From contig NZ_CP072801.1 of assembly GCF_017901135.1 (NCBI RefSeq), positions 1,178,001 through 1,242,000 on the forward strand: a stretch of DNA of 64,000 nt, in the 5' to 3' direction. Position 1 is the first letter of the stretch. Each line of letters begins with the position of its first letter. Below, piece after piece: positions 36,301 through 45,476 of this stretch. Both the position numbers and the translations under genes were made by a program. The notes under the pieces are model-generated. The model was given only the letters and a program-made list of their open reading frames with translations, did not search any database and was not told the origin of the DNA. Source of the DNA: Thiothrix litoralis (lineage in GTDB: Bacteria; Pseudomonadota; Gammaproteobacteria; Thiotrichales; Thiotrichaceae).

Positions 36301-37520
36301 CGCTGATGATGGGTAAAGCGCATCGCCTCCATCACGTCCGCCAGCGTTTCGCGGGCAACCTGACGCGCAGCTTCCGAACCTTCGCGCAGAATGTCGCGTA
36401 CCCGTCCACGGTTTTCTTCAAACTCGGCAGCACGCCGTTGGATCGGGGCAAGCTCAGCCTGTACCGCTGCAATCACCGGCTGCTTACATTCCAAACAACC
36501 GATGCCCGCACTGCGGCAACCTTCCTGCACCCACTGCTTGGTGGTCTCGTCGGAATAGACTTCATGGAACTGCCACACCGGGCATTTCGCCGGGTCGCCG
36601 GGGTCAGTGCGGCGTCCGCGTGCCGGGTCAGTCGGCATGGTGCGGATTTTCTTTTCCACACTCTCCGGCGCTTCCCGCAAGGCGATGGTGTTGTTGTAGG
36701 ATTTGGACATCTTCTGCCCATCCAGCCCCGGCATTTTTGAGGCTTTGGTCAAGGCAGCCTGTGGCTCGGGCAGGATAATTTTGCCGGAACCTTCCAGATA
36801 ACCAAACAAGCGTTCACGGTCACCCAGTGACAGGTTTTGCTGCGATTCCAGCAAGGCGCGGCCTATTTCCAGCGCTTCGCCACTGCCTTGCTCCTGATAC
36901 TGGCGGCGCAGATCACGGTACATTTTCGCCTGCTTCTTGCCCATTTTAGTGGCAGCTTGTTCAGCCTTTTGCTCGAAATCCGGCTCTTTCCCATACAAAT
37001 GGTTGAAGCGTCGCGCCACTTCGCGGGTCAGCTCAATATGCGCTACCTGATCTTCACCGACGGGTACGCGGTCGGCTTTGTAGACCAGAATGTCAGCCGA
37101 TTGCAGCAGCGGATAGCCCAGAAAACCATAAGTCGCCAAATCGCGTTCCTTGAGTTTTTCCTGCTGATCCTTGTAGGTTGGCACACGTTCCAGCCAGCCC
37201 AGCGGGGTAATCATCGACAGCAGCAAGTGCAATTCGGCGTGTTCCGGCACATGCGACTGGGTGAAAATCGTGGCAGAACTGGGGCTAATGCCTGCCGCCA
37301 GCCAGTCAATCGCCATGTCTTCAACGTGCTGGGAAATACCGCCGGGTGTTTCGTAATGGGTGGTCAGCGCGTGCCAGTCCGCCACGAAAAAGAAGCACTC
37401 GTAATTGAGCTGCATTTCCACCCAGTTTTTCAGGACACCATGATAATGCCCCAAGTGTAACAGTCCAGTCGGGCGCATCCCGGAAACAACGCGCTGGTTG
37501 TGCGAAGGCGTAGTACTCAC
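36297..37520 (-). CDS. trpS: Tryptophanyl-tRNA synthetase with iron-sulfur-type cysteine set
   Basis: A 407-residue class I synthetase that charges tRNA-Trp. It has the HIGH-like HLGHYHG, the KMSKS loop, and an insertion relative to the 334-residue E. coli form. Near the anticodon-binding end, cysteines in CPVWQFHEVYS, GCRSAGIGC and ECK are spaced about 21, 6 and 2 apart, close to the [4Fe-4S] pattern of the Thermotoga enzyme. The ATG at 37520 gives the family start. It is between the M50 protease gene (16-base gap) and scpA (four-base overlap). Confidence 0.95.
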   Translation of the reverse strand: MSTTPSHNQRVVSGMRPTGLLHLGHYHGVLKNWVEMQLNYECFFFVADWHALTTHYETPGGISQHVEDMAIDWLAAGISPSSATIFTQSHVPEHAELHLLLSMITPLGWLERVPTYKDQQEKLKERDLATYGFLGYPLLQSADILVYKADRVPVGEDQVAHIELTREVARRFNHLYGKEPDFEQKAEQAATKMGKKQAKMYRDLRRQYQEQGSGEALEIGRALLESQQNLSLGDRERLFGYLEGSGKIILPEPQAALTKASKMPGLDGQKMSKSYNNTIALREAPESVEKKIRTMPTDPARGRRTDPGDPAKCPVWQFHEVYSDETTKQWVQEGCRSAGIGCLECKQPVIAAVQAELAPIQRRAAEFEENRGRVRDILREGSEAARQVARETLADVMEAMRFTHHQR

Positions 37521-37536
37521 ATCAAACCTTTATTGA

Positions 37537-38208
37537 TTAAATAATAGAAGTAAGCAGTTGGTACAGTGTACCAATGATTGGGCCAATAATCTTATCCAGC
37601 ACCCCCAATAACAACAACACAATCAGAATGGGAAAGCCATAAGGTTCAACTTTATCCAACAGATCGGCCATGTTACGCGGTACTAAGCCTGCCAATACCC
37701 GTCCGCCATCCAGCGGTGGGATAGGTAACAAGTTCAACACCCCCAACACCAGATTAAATACCAAGCCGATCTGCGCCATGGTTACAAAACCATCCGCAAT
37801 ATTGGCATCTGGTATTAAGGCCACGAACACCGGAATCATAATGACCCAGAACACTGCCATGAGAAAATTAGACGCAGGCCCAGCCATAGCCACTATCGCC
37901 ATATCACGACGCGGCTGCTTCAAATTGCGGGTATTGACGGGAATGGGTTTTGCCCAACCAAACGCAAAGGGCTGCCCCGTGGTCAACATCGACATCAGCA
38001 ACATACCCAAAGGCAATGCCACCGTACCAATCGGATCAATATGTTTAAGCGGGTTAATGGTTAACCTTCCCAACATTTTGGCGGTACTGTCACCGAGCTT
38101 GTTGGCAACCCAACCATGCGCCACTTCGTGCAGGGTAATGGCGAACAATACGGGTATTACCCCTGCCACAATCAAACGAATGACGTAACCTAAATCCATT
38201 CCTTCCAT
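37537..38208 (-). CDS. Site-2 protease family (M50) integral membrane metalloprotease
   Basis: A 223-residue multi-span membrane protein with the zinc-binding HEVAH motif in the first spans (ITLHEVAHGWVANKLGD) and the second motif NLLPIPPLDGGRVL, holding the third zinc ligand. It lacks the PDZ domain of RseP, so it belongs to the small, PDZ-less group whose substrates are mostly unknown. The order yciO-M50-trpS-scpA is conserved in many Gammaproteobacteria. The start ATG at 38208 lies two bases after the yciO stop. Confidence 0.92.
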   Translation of the reverse strand: MEGMDLGYVIRLIVAGVIPVLFAITLHEVAHGWVANKLGDSTAKMLGRLTINPLKHIDPIGTVALPLGMLLMSMLTTGQPFAFGWAKPIPVNTRNLKQPRRDMAIVAMAGPASNFLMAVFWVIMIPVFVALIPDANIADGFVTMAQIGLVFNLVLGVLNLLPIPPLDGGRVLAGLVPRNMADLLDKVEPYGFPILIVLLLLGVLDKIIGPIIGTLYQLLTSII

Positions 38209-38210
38209 GC

Positions 38211-38837
38211 TTAGTGCTCCACCAACCAGTCAATATTACCCTTGCCTTCACGCAGGATAACCGGCCTTGCGTCCATCAAATCCACCACGGTGGTCGGCTC
38301 ATGCCCGCAGAAACCACCATCAATGATCAAATCCACCTGATGCTCCAGCGACAAGCGAATCTGGTAAGGGTCTACCATCGGCAAATCTTCCCCCGGCAAG
38401 ATCAGGGTGCTGGACATCAACGGCTCGTTCAATTCCTGTAACAAGGTCTGCGTGACAATGTGCTCAGGCAAACGCACCCCAATAGTCTTGCGCTTGGGGT
38501 TCTGCAAACGGCGCGGGACTTCACGAGTGGCTTGCAGGATGAAGGTATACGGCCCCGGTGTCAAAGACTTGATCAAGCGGTAATTCATATTATCCACTTG
38601 CCCATAGAGGGAAATCTCCGACAAATCGCGGCAAATCAAGGTGAAGTTATGCTTGCTGTCGACTCTACGGATGCGCTGGATACGTTCCATCGCTGCCTTG
38701 TCGCCAACTTGACAACCAATCGCGTAACTGGAATCCGTCGGAAAAACGACGACCCCGCCATCACGAATGATCGCAATCGCCTGACGTATCAAGCGTATCT
38801 GGGGATTTTCTGGGTGAATTTGAAAATACTGACTCAT
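38211..38837 (-). CDS. yciO: YciO/Sua5-family protein (threonylcarbamoyl-AMP synthase-like)
   Basis: A 208-residue member of the YrdC/YciO/Sua5 fold. Conserved are VVFPTDSSYAIGCQ, KHNFTLICRDLSEIS, GPYTFILQA and TIGVRLPEH. It lacks the C-terminal extension of Sua5 and follows the YciO subgroup, whose exact role is less certain than the t6A synthase TsaC. Probably cotranscribed with the M50 protease, trpS and scpA. Divergent from yciB, whose ATG lies 51 bases away. Confidence 0.93.
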   Translation of the reverse strand: MSQYFQIHPENPQIRLIRQAIAIIRDGGVVVFPTDSSYAIGCQVGDKAAMERIQRIRRVDSKHNFTLICRDLSEISLYGQVDNMNYRLIKSLTPGPYTFILQATREVPRRLQNPKRKTIGVRLPEHIVTQTLLQELNEPLMSSTLILPGEDLPMVDPYQIRLSLEHQVDLIIDGGFCGHEPTTVVDLMDARPVILREGKGNIDWLVEH

Positions 38838-38888
38838 TGCACAATTATCGTTTAGAATGTTTAACTTTAACCGATTATACCCATACGT

Positions 38889-39518
38889 ATGAAGTTCCTG
38901 TTTGACTTTTTCCCGGTTGCACTGTTCTTTATGGTGTACAAATTTTTCGGTGAGCTGCCACCCGCGTGGATTGCAGCCGCCAATCAGTTGCCTCTCATGA
39001 CACTTAACCAGAGTGAACCGAAGGATGCCATCTTGCTGGCGACATTGGTAATCATTTTGGCGACCATTGTACAGAATGCCTTATATTTCACCATGCATCG
39101 GCGTTTTGAGCGGATGCATTTGATCACGCTGGCTATCCTGCTGGTGTTCGGCACGCTGACCCTGTTCCTGAAAGACCCTATTTTCATCAAGTGGAAAGTC
39201 AGCATTATCAACTGGGGCTTTGCGCTTGCCTTCGTGGTCAGCCAATACGTGGGCGCACGCAAAACCCTGACCGAACGCATGATGGCCAGCGCCATTCAAG
39301 TACCCGCACCTATCTGGCTGAAAGCCAACTGGCTGTGGGCAGGCTTTTTCACTTTCGTTGGCGTCATCAACCTGATTGTTGCTTACAATTTCAGTGAAGA
39401 GACTTGGGTAGATTTCAAACTGTTTGGCGTGCTGGGGCTAACTTTCGCCTTCATCATTGCTCAAGTGTTCTACCTGCAACGGCACGCACTCGAAACCACC
39501 GAAGAACCGACTAAATAG
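38889..39518 (+). CDS. yciB: Inner-membrane septation protein A
   Basis: A 209-residue inner-membrane protein of the IspA/YciB family linked to envelope integrity and septation. The start KFLFDFFPVALFFMVYKFFG, GTLTLFLKDPIFIKWKVSIINW and the end DFKLFGVLGLTFAFIIAQVFYL are all family text, with about five spans. It is followed by yciI at 27 bases, a frequent pairing. Confidence 0.95.
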   Translation: MKFLFDFFPVALFFMVYKFFGELPPAWIAAANQLPLMTLNQSEPKDAILLATLVIILATIVQNALYFTMHRRFERMHLITLAILLVFGTLTLFLKDPIFIKWKVSIINWGFALAFVVSQYVGARKTLTERMMASAIQVPAPIWLKANWLWAGFFTFVGVINLIVAYNFSEETWVDFKLFGVLGLTFAFIIAQVFYLQRHALETTEEPTK

Positions 39519-39545
39519 TTACAAAACGTTAAGGACACTATCCCC

Positions 39546-39845
39546 ATGTTATATGTCATTATTGGCGAAGATGTTGAAAACAGTCTGGCACAACGACTTG
39601 CAGCACGCCCGGCACATCTGGAACGGCTGCACGCGTTGCGTGACGCAGGCCGTCTGTTTGTTGCTGGCCCCAACCCCGCGATTGATAGTAACGATCCGGG
39701 AGACGCGGGCTTTAGCGGCAGCGTCATCATTGCTGAATTCGACTCACTGGAAGCGGCACAAAGTTGGGCTGACGCTGACCCTTACAAGGCAGCCGGGGTT
39801 TACCAACACGTGACCGTCAAACCCTTCAAAAAAGTTTTACCCTGA
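39546..39845 (+). CDS. yciI: YciI family protein
   Basis: A 99-residue protein of the ferredoxin-like YciI fold: [28 protein letters not shown] with the conserved histidine, LFVAGPNP, and [23 protein letters not shown]. Members have a conserved His-Asp pair suggestive of an enzyme, but no reaction is firmly known for this subgroup. It is between yciB and the parvulin gene on the same strand. Confidence 0.92.
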   Translation: MLYVIIGEDVENSLAQRLAARPAHLERLHALRDAGRLFVAGPNPAIDSNDPGDAGFSGSVIIAEFDSLEAAQSWADADPYKAAGVYQHVTVKPFKKVLP

Positions 39846-39878
39846 TTTATTGAATACTGACAGAGGAAAAATCTCACA

Positions 39879-40772
39879 ATGCGTTTCAAAACTAACAATA
39901 TCATCGCAACCGGGCTGGTTGGGTTAACGCTTATCGCGACTAGTCTTTACGCTGATGACAACAAAGTCACCGTCGCAACCGTCAATGGCACTGCCATTAC
40001 GCAAGACACCTTAAACACCGTCATGGGCATGGTCGGTGGTATGCCGGGGGCACAGCAGGTTGACAAAAAATCTGTTCTCAATGACCTGATCATTACCGAA
40101 CTGGCACGTCAGGAAGCTAACAAGGCGGGCTTGACCGAACGTCAGGAAATCAAGGACAAAATCAAGGATGCGACTGACCGTCTGGTGTTGAACACTTGGA
40201 CTCAGGAAAAAGCCGCCTCGTTCAAACCAACCGATGACGAGCTGAAAAAAGCCTACGAAGACCGCACCAGCGGCGAGAAGGTTGAATACAAAGCCCGCCA
40301 CATCCTGATGAAAACCAAGGAAGAAGCCGAAGGCATCATCAAGGAACTCGACAACAAAATCGACTTTGCTGATCTGGCCAAGAAATCTTCCGATGGCCCA
40401 TCCGCGAGCCAAGGTGGTGACTTGGGTTGGTTCAAACCTGGCACAATGGTCAAGCCCTTTGCTGAAGCGGTTGCCAAAATGGAACCGGGCACTTATACCA
40501 AAGAACCGGTACAAACCGATTTCGGCTGGCACGTTATCAAACTGGAAGAGCGCCGTGACGTAAAGCCACCAGAACTTGAAACCCTCAAGCCACAACTGGA
40601 ACGTGAATACCAACAGAAAAAAATGCTGGCATACATGGATGAGTTAAAAGCCAAGGCAGACATCAAAGTAACCTTGCCTGCCGAAACAGCCAAACCAGCA
40701 GCAGAAGCCAAGCCAGCAGCAGAAGCAGCCGCGCCAGCACCGGCTGATGCGAAGCCTGAAGAAAAGAAATAA
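39879..40772 (+). CDS. Exported parvulin-type peptidyl-prolyl isomerase
   Basis: A 297-residue periplasmic foldase. A signal peptide precedes the mature protein at about residue 25 (ATSLYADD). An N-terminal SurA/PrsA-like helical region is followed by the parvulin domain (KARHILMKTKEEAEGIIKEL, FADLAKKSSDGPSASQGGDLGWF, FAEAVAKMEPGTYT, TDFGWHVIKLE). The C-terminal 35 residues are a low-complexity run of AAEAKP units, possibly a flexible tether. It probably helps fold outer-membrane proteins. The ATG at 39879 has AGAGGA upstream. Confidence 0.92.
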   Translation: MRFKTNNIIATGLVGLTLIATSLYADDNKVTVATVNGTAITQDTLNTVMGMVGGMPGAQQVDKKSVLNDLIITELARQEANKAGLTERQEIKDKIKDATDRLVLNTWTQEKAASFKPTDDELKKAYEDRTSGEKVEYKARHILMKTKEEAEGIIKELDNKIDFADLAKKSSDGPSASQGGDLGWFKPGTMVKPFAEAVAKMEPGTYTKEPVQTDFGWHVIKLEERRDVKPPELETLKPQLEREYQQKKMLAYMDELKAKADIKVTLPAETAKPAAEAKPAAEAAAPAPADAKPEEKK

Positions 40773-40779
40773 GATTATG

Positions 40780-40807
40780 GCAGGGGCGAACAGCGTGTCG
40801 CCCCTGC
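40780..40807 (+). terminator. Inverted repeat after the parvulin gene
   Basis: Perfect 10-bp stem GCAGGGGCGA / TCGCCCCTGC with an 8-base loop, seven bases after the stop codon. No T-run follows, so it may be an mRNA-stabilising or Rho-type stop rather than an intrinsic one. Confidence 0.55.
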
Positions 40808-40831
40808 ATCACAATCACCAATGGAGTTGTC

Positions 40832-41860
40832 ATGAAAGCAGAATGGAAAAATTTTCTTATTGATCACGGTGCAGAGTTCACTGGCGATTCACTCATTTCT
40901 TTTGGCAACCCTGACCGCGAACGCCGCATCCCCCCCCAAGGTGCCATCCTCTGTGACCTGTCACACTTCGGTTTGATCAGCGTCAGCGGCGAAGATGCCA
41001 CAACCTTTTTACAAGGTCAGTTGACCAACGACATTAATCAAGTCACCGATAGCCTGTCGCAACTGAGCGCCTATTGCACCCCCAAAGGCCGTACACTCGC
41101 CACCTTTTTCATCACCAAACGCCAAGGCGTTTACTACCTGAGCGTATCGCGGGATTTGCTCGAACCCATCCTCAAACGCCTGCGTATGTATGTGATGCGC
41201 TCTAAAGTAGCGGTGGAAGATGCCAGTGCCAGCCTGGTGCATTTCGGTTTTGCCGCGCCGGATGGTGATGTACGCATCAAGGAAATCCTCGGCAAAGTGC
41301 CCGTTAACGCCTACGATACCCTACAAATCGGTGGCCTGACCCTTATGCGCCAGCCTGCACCGATTCCACGCTTCAAAGTTCTCGGTGAGTTAGATGAAGC
41401 CCGCAAACTGTGGGAACGCATCAACGTCAATGCCGCCTGTGTCGGGCGAAGCAGTTGGGAATACTTCAACGTCATGTCCGGCGTACCCATGGTTACGCAA
41501 GCCAGTGCTGAAGCATGGGTTCCGCAAATGCTGAACATGCACCTGATCAACGGCGTGAGTTTCAGTAAAGGTTGCTTCCCCGGTCAGGAAATCGTTGCCC
41601 GCCTGAAATACCTCGGCAAAAGCAAGCGCCAGATGTACCGCATCGGTATCCCCCATTGCATCAACGTCCCCGCTGTCGGCACCCACTTTGGCAGCGCGAC
41701 TGACCCGGAAGCAGGCACTATCCTCAACGCCACCCTCAACCCGGATGGTTACGTGGAAGCACTCGCGGTCATGAAAATTGCCGAAGTCACCACCCCCTTG
41801 CACTTCGGCGACTACGCGGTGAAGGTGCTGGAATTGCCTTACTCACTGGAAACTGAGTAA
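40832..41860 (+). CDS. ygfZ: Folate-binding protein YgfZ (iron-sulfur assembly factor)
   Basis: A 342-residue GcvT-like protein that helps maintain certain iron-sulfur enzymes in a folate-dependent manner. The signature KGCFPGQEIVAR, with the conserved Cys, is present, as are LSHFGLISVSGEDATTFLQGQLTND near the start and the C-terminal AEVTTPLHFGDYAV. The 3' end overlaps the converging glycosyltransferase gene by 22 bases. Confidence 0.94.
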   Translation: MKAEWKNFLIDHGAEFTGDSLISFGNPDRERRIPPQGAILCDLSHFGLISVSGEDATTFLQGQLTNDINQVTDSLSQLSAYCTPKGRTLATFFITKRQGVYYLSVSRDLLEPILKRLRMYVMRSKVAVEDASASLVHFGFAAPDGDVRIKEILGKVPVNAYDTLQIGGLTLMRQPAPIPRFKVLGELDEARKLWERINVNAACVGRSSWEYFNVMSGVPMVTQASAEAWVPQMLNMHLINGVSFSKGCFPGQEIVARLKYLGKSKRQMYRIGIPHCINVPAVGTHFGSATDPEAGTILNATLNPDGYVEALAVMKIAEVTTPLHFGDYAVKVLELPYSLETE

Positions 41861-42984
41861 GTTTCACCCCGCAATAATTGGCGGTAAGCCGTTACCACTG
41901 CATCCAGACTGTAACGGCTCGCTACCCGCTGCCGCGCCAATTTCCCCAGCACTTGACGCTGCGCAACACTCTGTTGCAACAAGGTCGACCATGCCTGCGC
42001 CAAAGCAACCGAATCATTGACGGGTACAATTAACCCAGTATCCGCCACGAACTCAGCAATATCGCCCACATCCGTGGCCACACAGGGAACGCCTTCCGCC
42101 ATCGCTTCTGCCAGAAACAGCGGAAATGCCTCACGTTGCGACGACAGCGTAGCAATATCCAGTGCCGCAATCAGGCGAGCAGCATCCGTGCGTACTCCCA
42201 GCAAATGCACTTTGGCCTTATCGGGAATGTTTTCCAGCAAGGCTTGCAGGGCTGGATTACCTGCATCCATGCCCTCCCCCGCCAGCAGAAAATGCGCGGA
42301 TGCACCAGCCTCCTGCAATAGCTGGATAGCCTGCATCAGATTGGGAATGTCTTTTTCAGGCACATAGCGGGTCAAGCTGCCGATCAGCATGGCATCAGCA
42401 GGAATCCCCAACTCCTCACGCACCGCAGCCGCTTGCTCTGCTCGATGATTGTTTTTACCCAAAGGAATGCCATTGGCGATCACTTGCGCGTGTTGGGTCA
42501 CATAACCCAGTTCGGCATGACGTTGCATACTGCGGCGTGACACGTACACAATCCGCTGCGGGAAGCGCGACAGCCAACGCCCAAGTTTGAGGATAAAAGC
42601 ATGTTGGGCACGTTCCAGTGTGGCTTTTTCGGGGGTATGGTGCATTCCCCACAGCAGTACAGGGCGGCATCCGGCGAACAGCCACGCCAAGGTTGCCAAC
42701 ACATTGCCATGATGCATCCAGCCGTGAATCACACTCGGTTTAATCGTTCGTACCAGACCAAACAGGCGCGGCAACAACCACGGCAATTGTTTCAGCCGGT
42801 TCAAACCCAGCACATGCACCGGAATGCCTGCCTGTTCAAACTGTTGCTGGACGCCGTTCACCTCCACCAGCGAGATCACAAACGGGCGGTATTCGCTGCT
42901 GAATTCCGAGCTTGCCAGATTCAACAAAGCTTTTTGCGCACCACCAACACTCAGCGAGGTGATGACATAGAGAATGTTGCCCAT
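41839..42984 (-). CDS. Glycosyltransferase family 4, polysaccharide operon
   Basis: A 381-residue GT-B glycosyltransferase. The N-terminal SLSVGGAQKALLNLA loop, GWMHHGNVLA, and the C-terminal nucleotide-sugar segment EAFPLFLAEAMAEGVPCVATDVGD with its E-x7-E are family marks. The start is set at the ATG 42984 (MGNILYVIT); the open frame to 43428 upstream reads the flippase gene out of frame. It overlaps the flippase stop by 34 bases. Sugar donor and acceptor are unknown. It is the last gene of the operon, tail to tail with ygfZ. Confidence 0.92.
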   Translation of the reverse strand: MGNILYVITSLSVGGAQKALLNLASSEFSSEYRPFVISLVEVNGVQQQFEQAGIPVHVLGLNRLKQLPWLLPRLFGLVRTIKPSVIHGWMHHGNVLATLAWLFAGCRPVLLWGMHHTPEKATLERAQHAFILKLGRWLSRFPQRIVYVSRRSMQRHAELGYVTQHAQVIANGIPLGKNNHRAEQAAAVREELGIPADAMLIGSLTRYVPEKDIPNLMQAIQLLQEAGASAHFLLAGEGMDAGNPALQALLENIPDKAKVHLLGVRTDAARLIAALDIATLSSQREAFPLFLAEAMAEGVPCVATDVGDIAEFVADTGLIVPVNDSVALAQAWSTLLQQSVAQRQVLGKLARQRVASRYSLDAVVTAYRQLLRGETYSVSSE

Positions 42985-44396
42985 CCCAGCCTCCCTTTGA
43001 GCAATTGGCGCACATTGCCAATATCCAGCAGCCAGACCAACGTCGCATAGGTCAAAACACCCAGCAGGATTTGCAAGGCAACCCGGTATGCGCCATGCAC
43101 CAACGATTCCGGCAATTGCCCCATCAGCCCGTACATGACCAAAGCCGCCAGCAGGATTTTGCCAACATCCAGCACTGGCATGGTCAATGCAAAATGCTGC
43201 CTGCCCAGATAATAACCGTACACCAGACAAATCAGGTACGCCGCAATCGACGCCAACGTTGCCCCCAGCAAACCGTAAGTAGGGATCAATACCAGATTCA
43301 ACACCACATTCACCACTGCCGCCACACCCACGACCTTGACTGAGCCAGCAGTATACTTTGCCAACTGGAACGACAAGGACACATAGAACAAATAGGTACA
43401 GTTGGCGAAAATAGCGATACCAATCCACGGCAATAAACTGATAGAGGTAGGCACAAATGCCGCCCCCACCAGTAACGGGATAAACGCATCAGCGATCCCC
43501 ACCAGCCCAAAAATCGCCGGGATCGACACCCCCATCAACAGCACAAAATACTGCTGGAGACGGGCTTCCGCTTGTTGCTGGCCTTCTTGCTCCAGCGTGC
43601 GAATCACCACCGGATAAGCCGCCAGATTCAGCGAACTGGTCATCATCATCAAAATCTGGAACGGCAGGTTATAAGCGACTGCATATTCACCCGCTTGCCC
43701 ATACCCCAGCAGCCAGCCAATCATCACCCGGTCAGACGTATGAATCACTTCCAGCAAGACCAGCGACAAACTCAGCGGCAAGCCATACACCAACAGGGAT
43801 TTCAATACATCCCTATCCAGTCCGCGCCAGGAAAACCGAAAATGCCGCCACAATGCCCCGGAAAGCATCAGCACCAGCAAGACGCCCAACACCACACCAC
43901 CAATCGCACCGAGCCACGAATAACCTGCCCAGACCAGCAATAAACCACTGCCCATGGTCAGCAAAGTGCGGGTCACTTCCGCCCACACATAGTGGTTAAC
44001 CTTCAGGGTAATCGAGTTAATCCGCTGATAAGCCTCGTAGAAAGCCGAGCTGAGGAACACCACAAAAAATCCCGCCGCGACAGCCACCTGCCCAGTCACC
44101 AAGGCAAATATCAACGCCAACAAACCCACAAACGCGGCAATCGTCAACACCGATACGCTGATCAACTGCTCCACCGCACCTGCTGTCACTTCCTGCTTGT
44201 TCCAGAAGCGCATAATGCCGACATACAGCCAGCCAAACGCAAACAGGCTAACGCTCGATGCCACCACCAGAATGGTGGTGAAAACACCGTATTCCTCTGC
44301 CGACATCCAGCGCGTATAGGCCGCCAACACCACGAAACTCGCCAAGGCGGGAGCCAGTTTTGCTAACAAATACAGTAAGCTGTGTTTAACGTACAT
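42951..44396 (-). CDS. Polysaccharide flippase (Wzx/MATE-like)
   Basis: A 481-residue membrane protein with about 12-14 hydrophobic spans, starting HSLLYLLAKLAPALASFVVLAAYTRWMSAEEYG, the usual entry of the oligosaccharide flippase family (PF13440/PF01943). It should move lipid-linked sugar repeat units across the inner membrane. It lies between two glycosyltransferase genes, 12 bases from the upstream one. No strain-specific type can be named. Confidence 0.92.
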   Translation of the reverse strand: MYVKHSLLYLLAKLAPALASFVVLAAYTRWMSAEEYGVFTTILVVASSVSLFAFGWLYVGIMRFWNKQEVTAGAVEQLISVSVLTIAAFVGLLALIFALVTGQVAVAAGFFVVFLSSAFYEAYQRINSITLKVNHYVWAEVTRTLLTMGSGLLLVWAGYSWLGAIGGVVLGVLLVLMLSGALWRHFRFSWRGLDRDVLKSLLVYGLPLSLSLVLLEVIHTSDRVMIGWLLGYGQAGEYAVAYNLPFQILMMMTSSLNLAAYPVVIRTLEQEGQQQAEARLQQYFVLLMGVSIPAIFGLVGIADAFIPLLVGAAFVPTSISLLPWIGIAIFANCTYLFYVSLSFQLAKYTAGSVKVVGVAAVVNVVLNLVLIPTYGLLGATLASIAAYLICLVYGYYLGRQHFALTMPVLDVGKILLAALVMYGLMGQLPESLVHGAYRVALQILLGVLTYATLVWLLDIGNVRQLLKGRLGWATFSMSSPR

Positions 44397-44408
44397 ACAT
44401 CACCGCGC

Positions 44409-45476
44409 TCATGCCGCCAGCCATGCATCAGCGACAGCAGCAATGTCATTGCCACGCACTGACTCCCTGCCCTGTTGACGCATCCGCGCCTGTTTCTCAG
44501 CGTCATAAAACAGCTCATCAATCCCGGCGGCAATCGCGCCTACGTTGCCTTTTTCCACCAGCAAACCGTTTTCACCGTGACGGATAATCTCGCGCGGCCC
44601 CGTCGGGCAATCCGTTGAAACAATCGGACATCCCAGCGACAAGGCTTCAATCAGCACCAGTGGATAGCCTTCGTAGTCGCTGCTCATTACCTGAAATTCG
44701 GCTTTCGCCATGTACTTGTAGGGGTTAGGGTCAAAACCAATCATGATCACCCGCTCTTCCAGCCCCAGCGTTTTGATCTGCGCTGCCAATAATACCTGTT
44801 GGCTGCCACGACCTACAATAACCAACTTACAATCGTGCCGCGCCTTGCTTTGTGCAAATGCCTCGATCAGCAAATCAAAACGCTTCTGTTTTTCCAGACG
44901 CCCGACAGCCAGGATAAAACGCCCGTCAATACTGAGTGTTTCCTGGGCTTTTTCGCCGATCAAGCGGGTATTCACCGGGTTGTAAATGCAGTTAACATTT
45001 TTCAGGTGCGCCTGCTTTTCCAATAAATCCTGCATCTGACGCGATACCGCAATCACCCGTTTGGCGCGGGGATACAACCAGCGAAAAGCCAGCCATTCAC
45101 TGCGGGTCATGGTACTGGGGTCAAGGTGTACGGATAACACCGAATCAGCGCAAGCCAGCGCACAAGGCACATTGGCGGCTTCCAGAAAGGAAAAGATATG
45201 ATCAAACTGCTCACGCTGGAACAGCTTGCGGAATTGCCATGCCCGCTGCAACAGAATGTAAACCTGCGTAAGCAAACCGCCCGGTCGTTCGGGAATATCC
45301 AGATTAATGATCCTGACCGGCACGTCATGGCGAGTGATCTCCGGTGGCAAACGTGCAAACTTGACCACCGTCACCTCATAATCACGTAGGCGAAACTCCT
45401 CGGCAAGATCCACCGCTACCTTTTCTGCCCCACCCGGCGCAGCCAATTCCGCAATGACGATCGCTATTTTTTTCAT
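44409..45476 (-). CDS. Glycosyltransferase family 4, polysaccharide operon
   Basis: A 355-residue GT-B glycosyltransferase. AELAAPGGAEKVAVDLAEEF opens the protein, AVGRLEKQKRFDLLIEAFAQ marks the C-terminal donor domain, and YEGYPLVLIEALSLGCPIVSTDCPTGPREII carries the E-x7-E. It is close in form to the third GT of this operon at 48441-49508, which ends with almost the same GPREII segment. It overlaps the polymerase-like gene by four bases. Confidence 0.92.
   Translation of the reverse strand: MKKIAIVIAELAAPGGAEKVAVDLAEEFRLRDYEVTVVKFARLPPEITRHDVPVRIINLDIPERPGGLLTQVYILLQRAWQFRKLFQREQFDHIFSFLEAANVPCALACADSVLSVHLDPSTMTRSEWLAFRWLYPRAKRVIAVSRQMQDLLEKQAHLKNVNCIYNPVNTRLIGEKAQETLSIDGRFILAVGRLEKQKRFDLLIEAFAQSKARHDCKLVIVGRGSQQVLLAAQIKTLGLEERVIMIGFDPNPYKYMAKAEFQVMSSDYEGYPLVLIEALSLGCPIVSTDCPTGPREIIRHGENGLLVEKGNVGAIAAGIDELFYDAEKQARMRQQGRESVRGNDIAAVADAWLAA

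Noticed and set aside
42985..43428. N-terminal extension of the last glycosyltransferase
   Set aside because: The added 148 residues are Gly/Cys-rich out-of-frame reading of the flippase gene; the true start is 42984.
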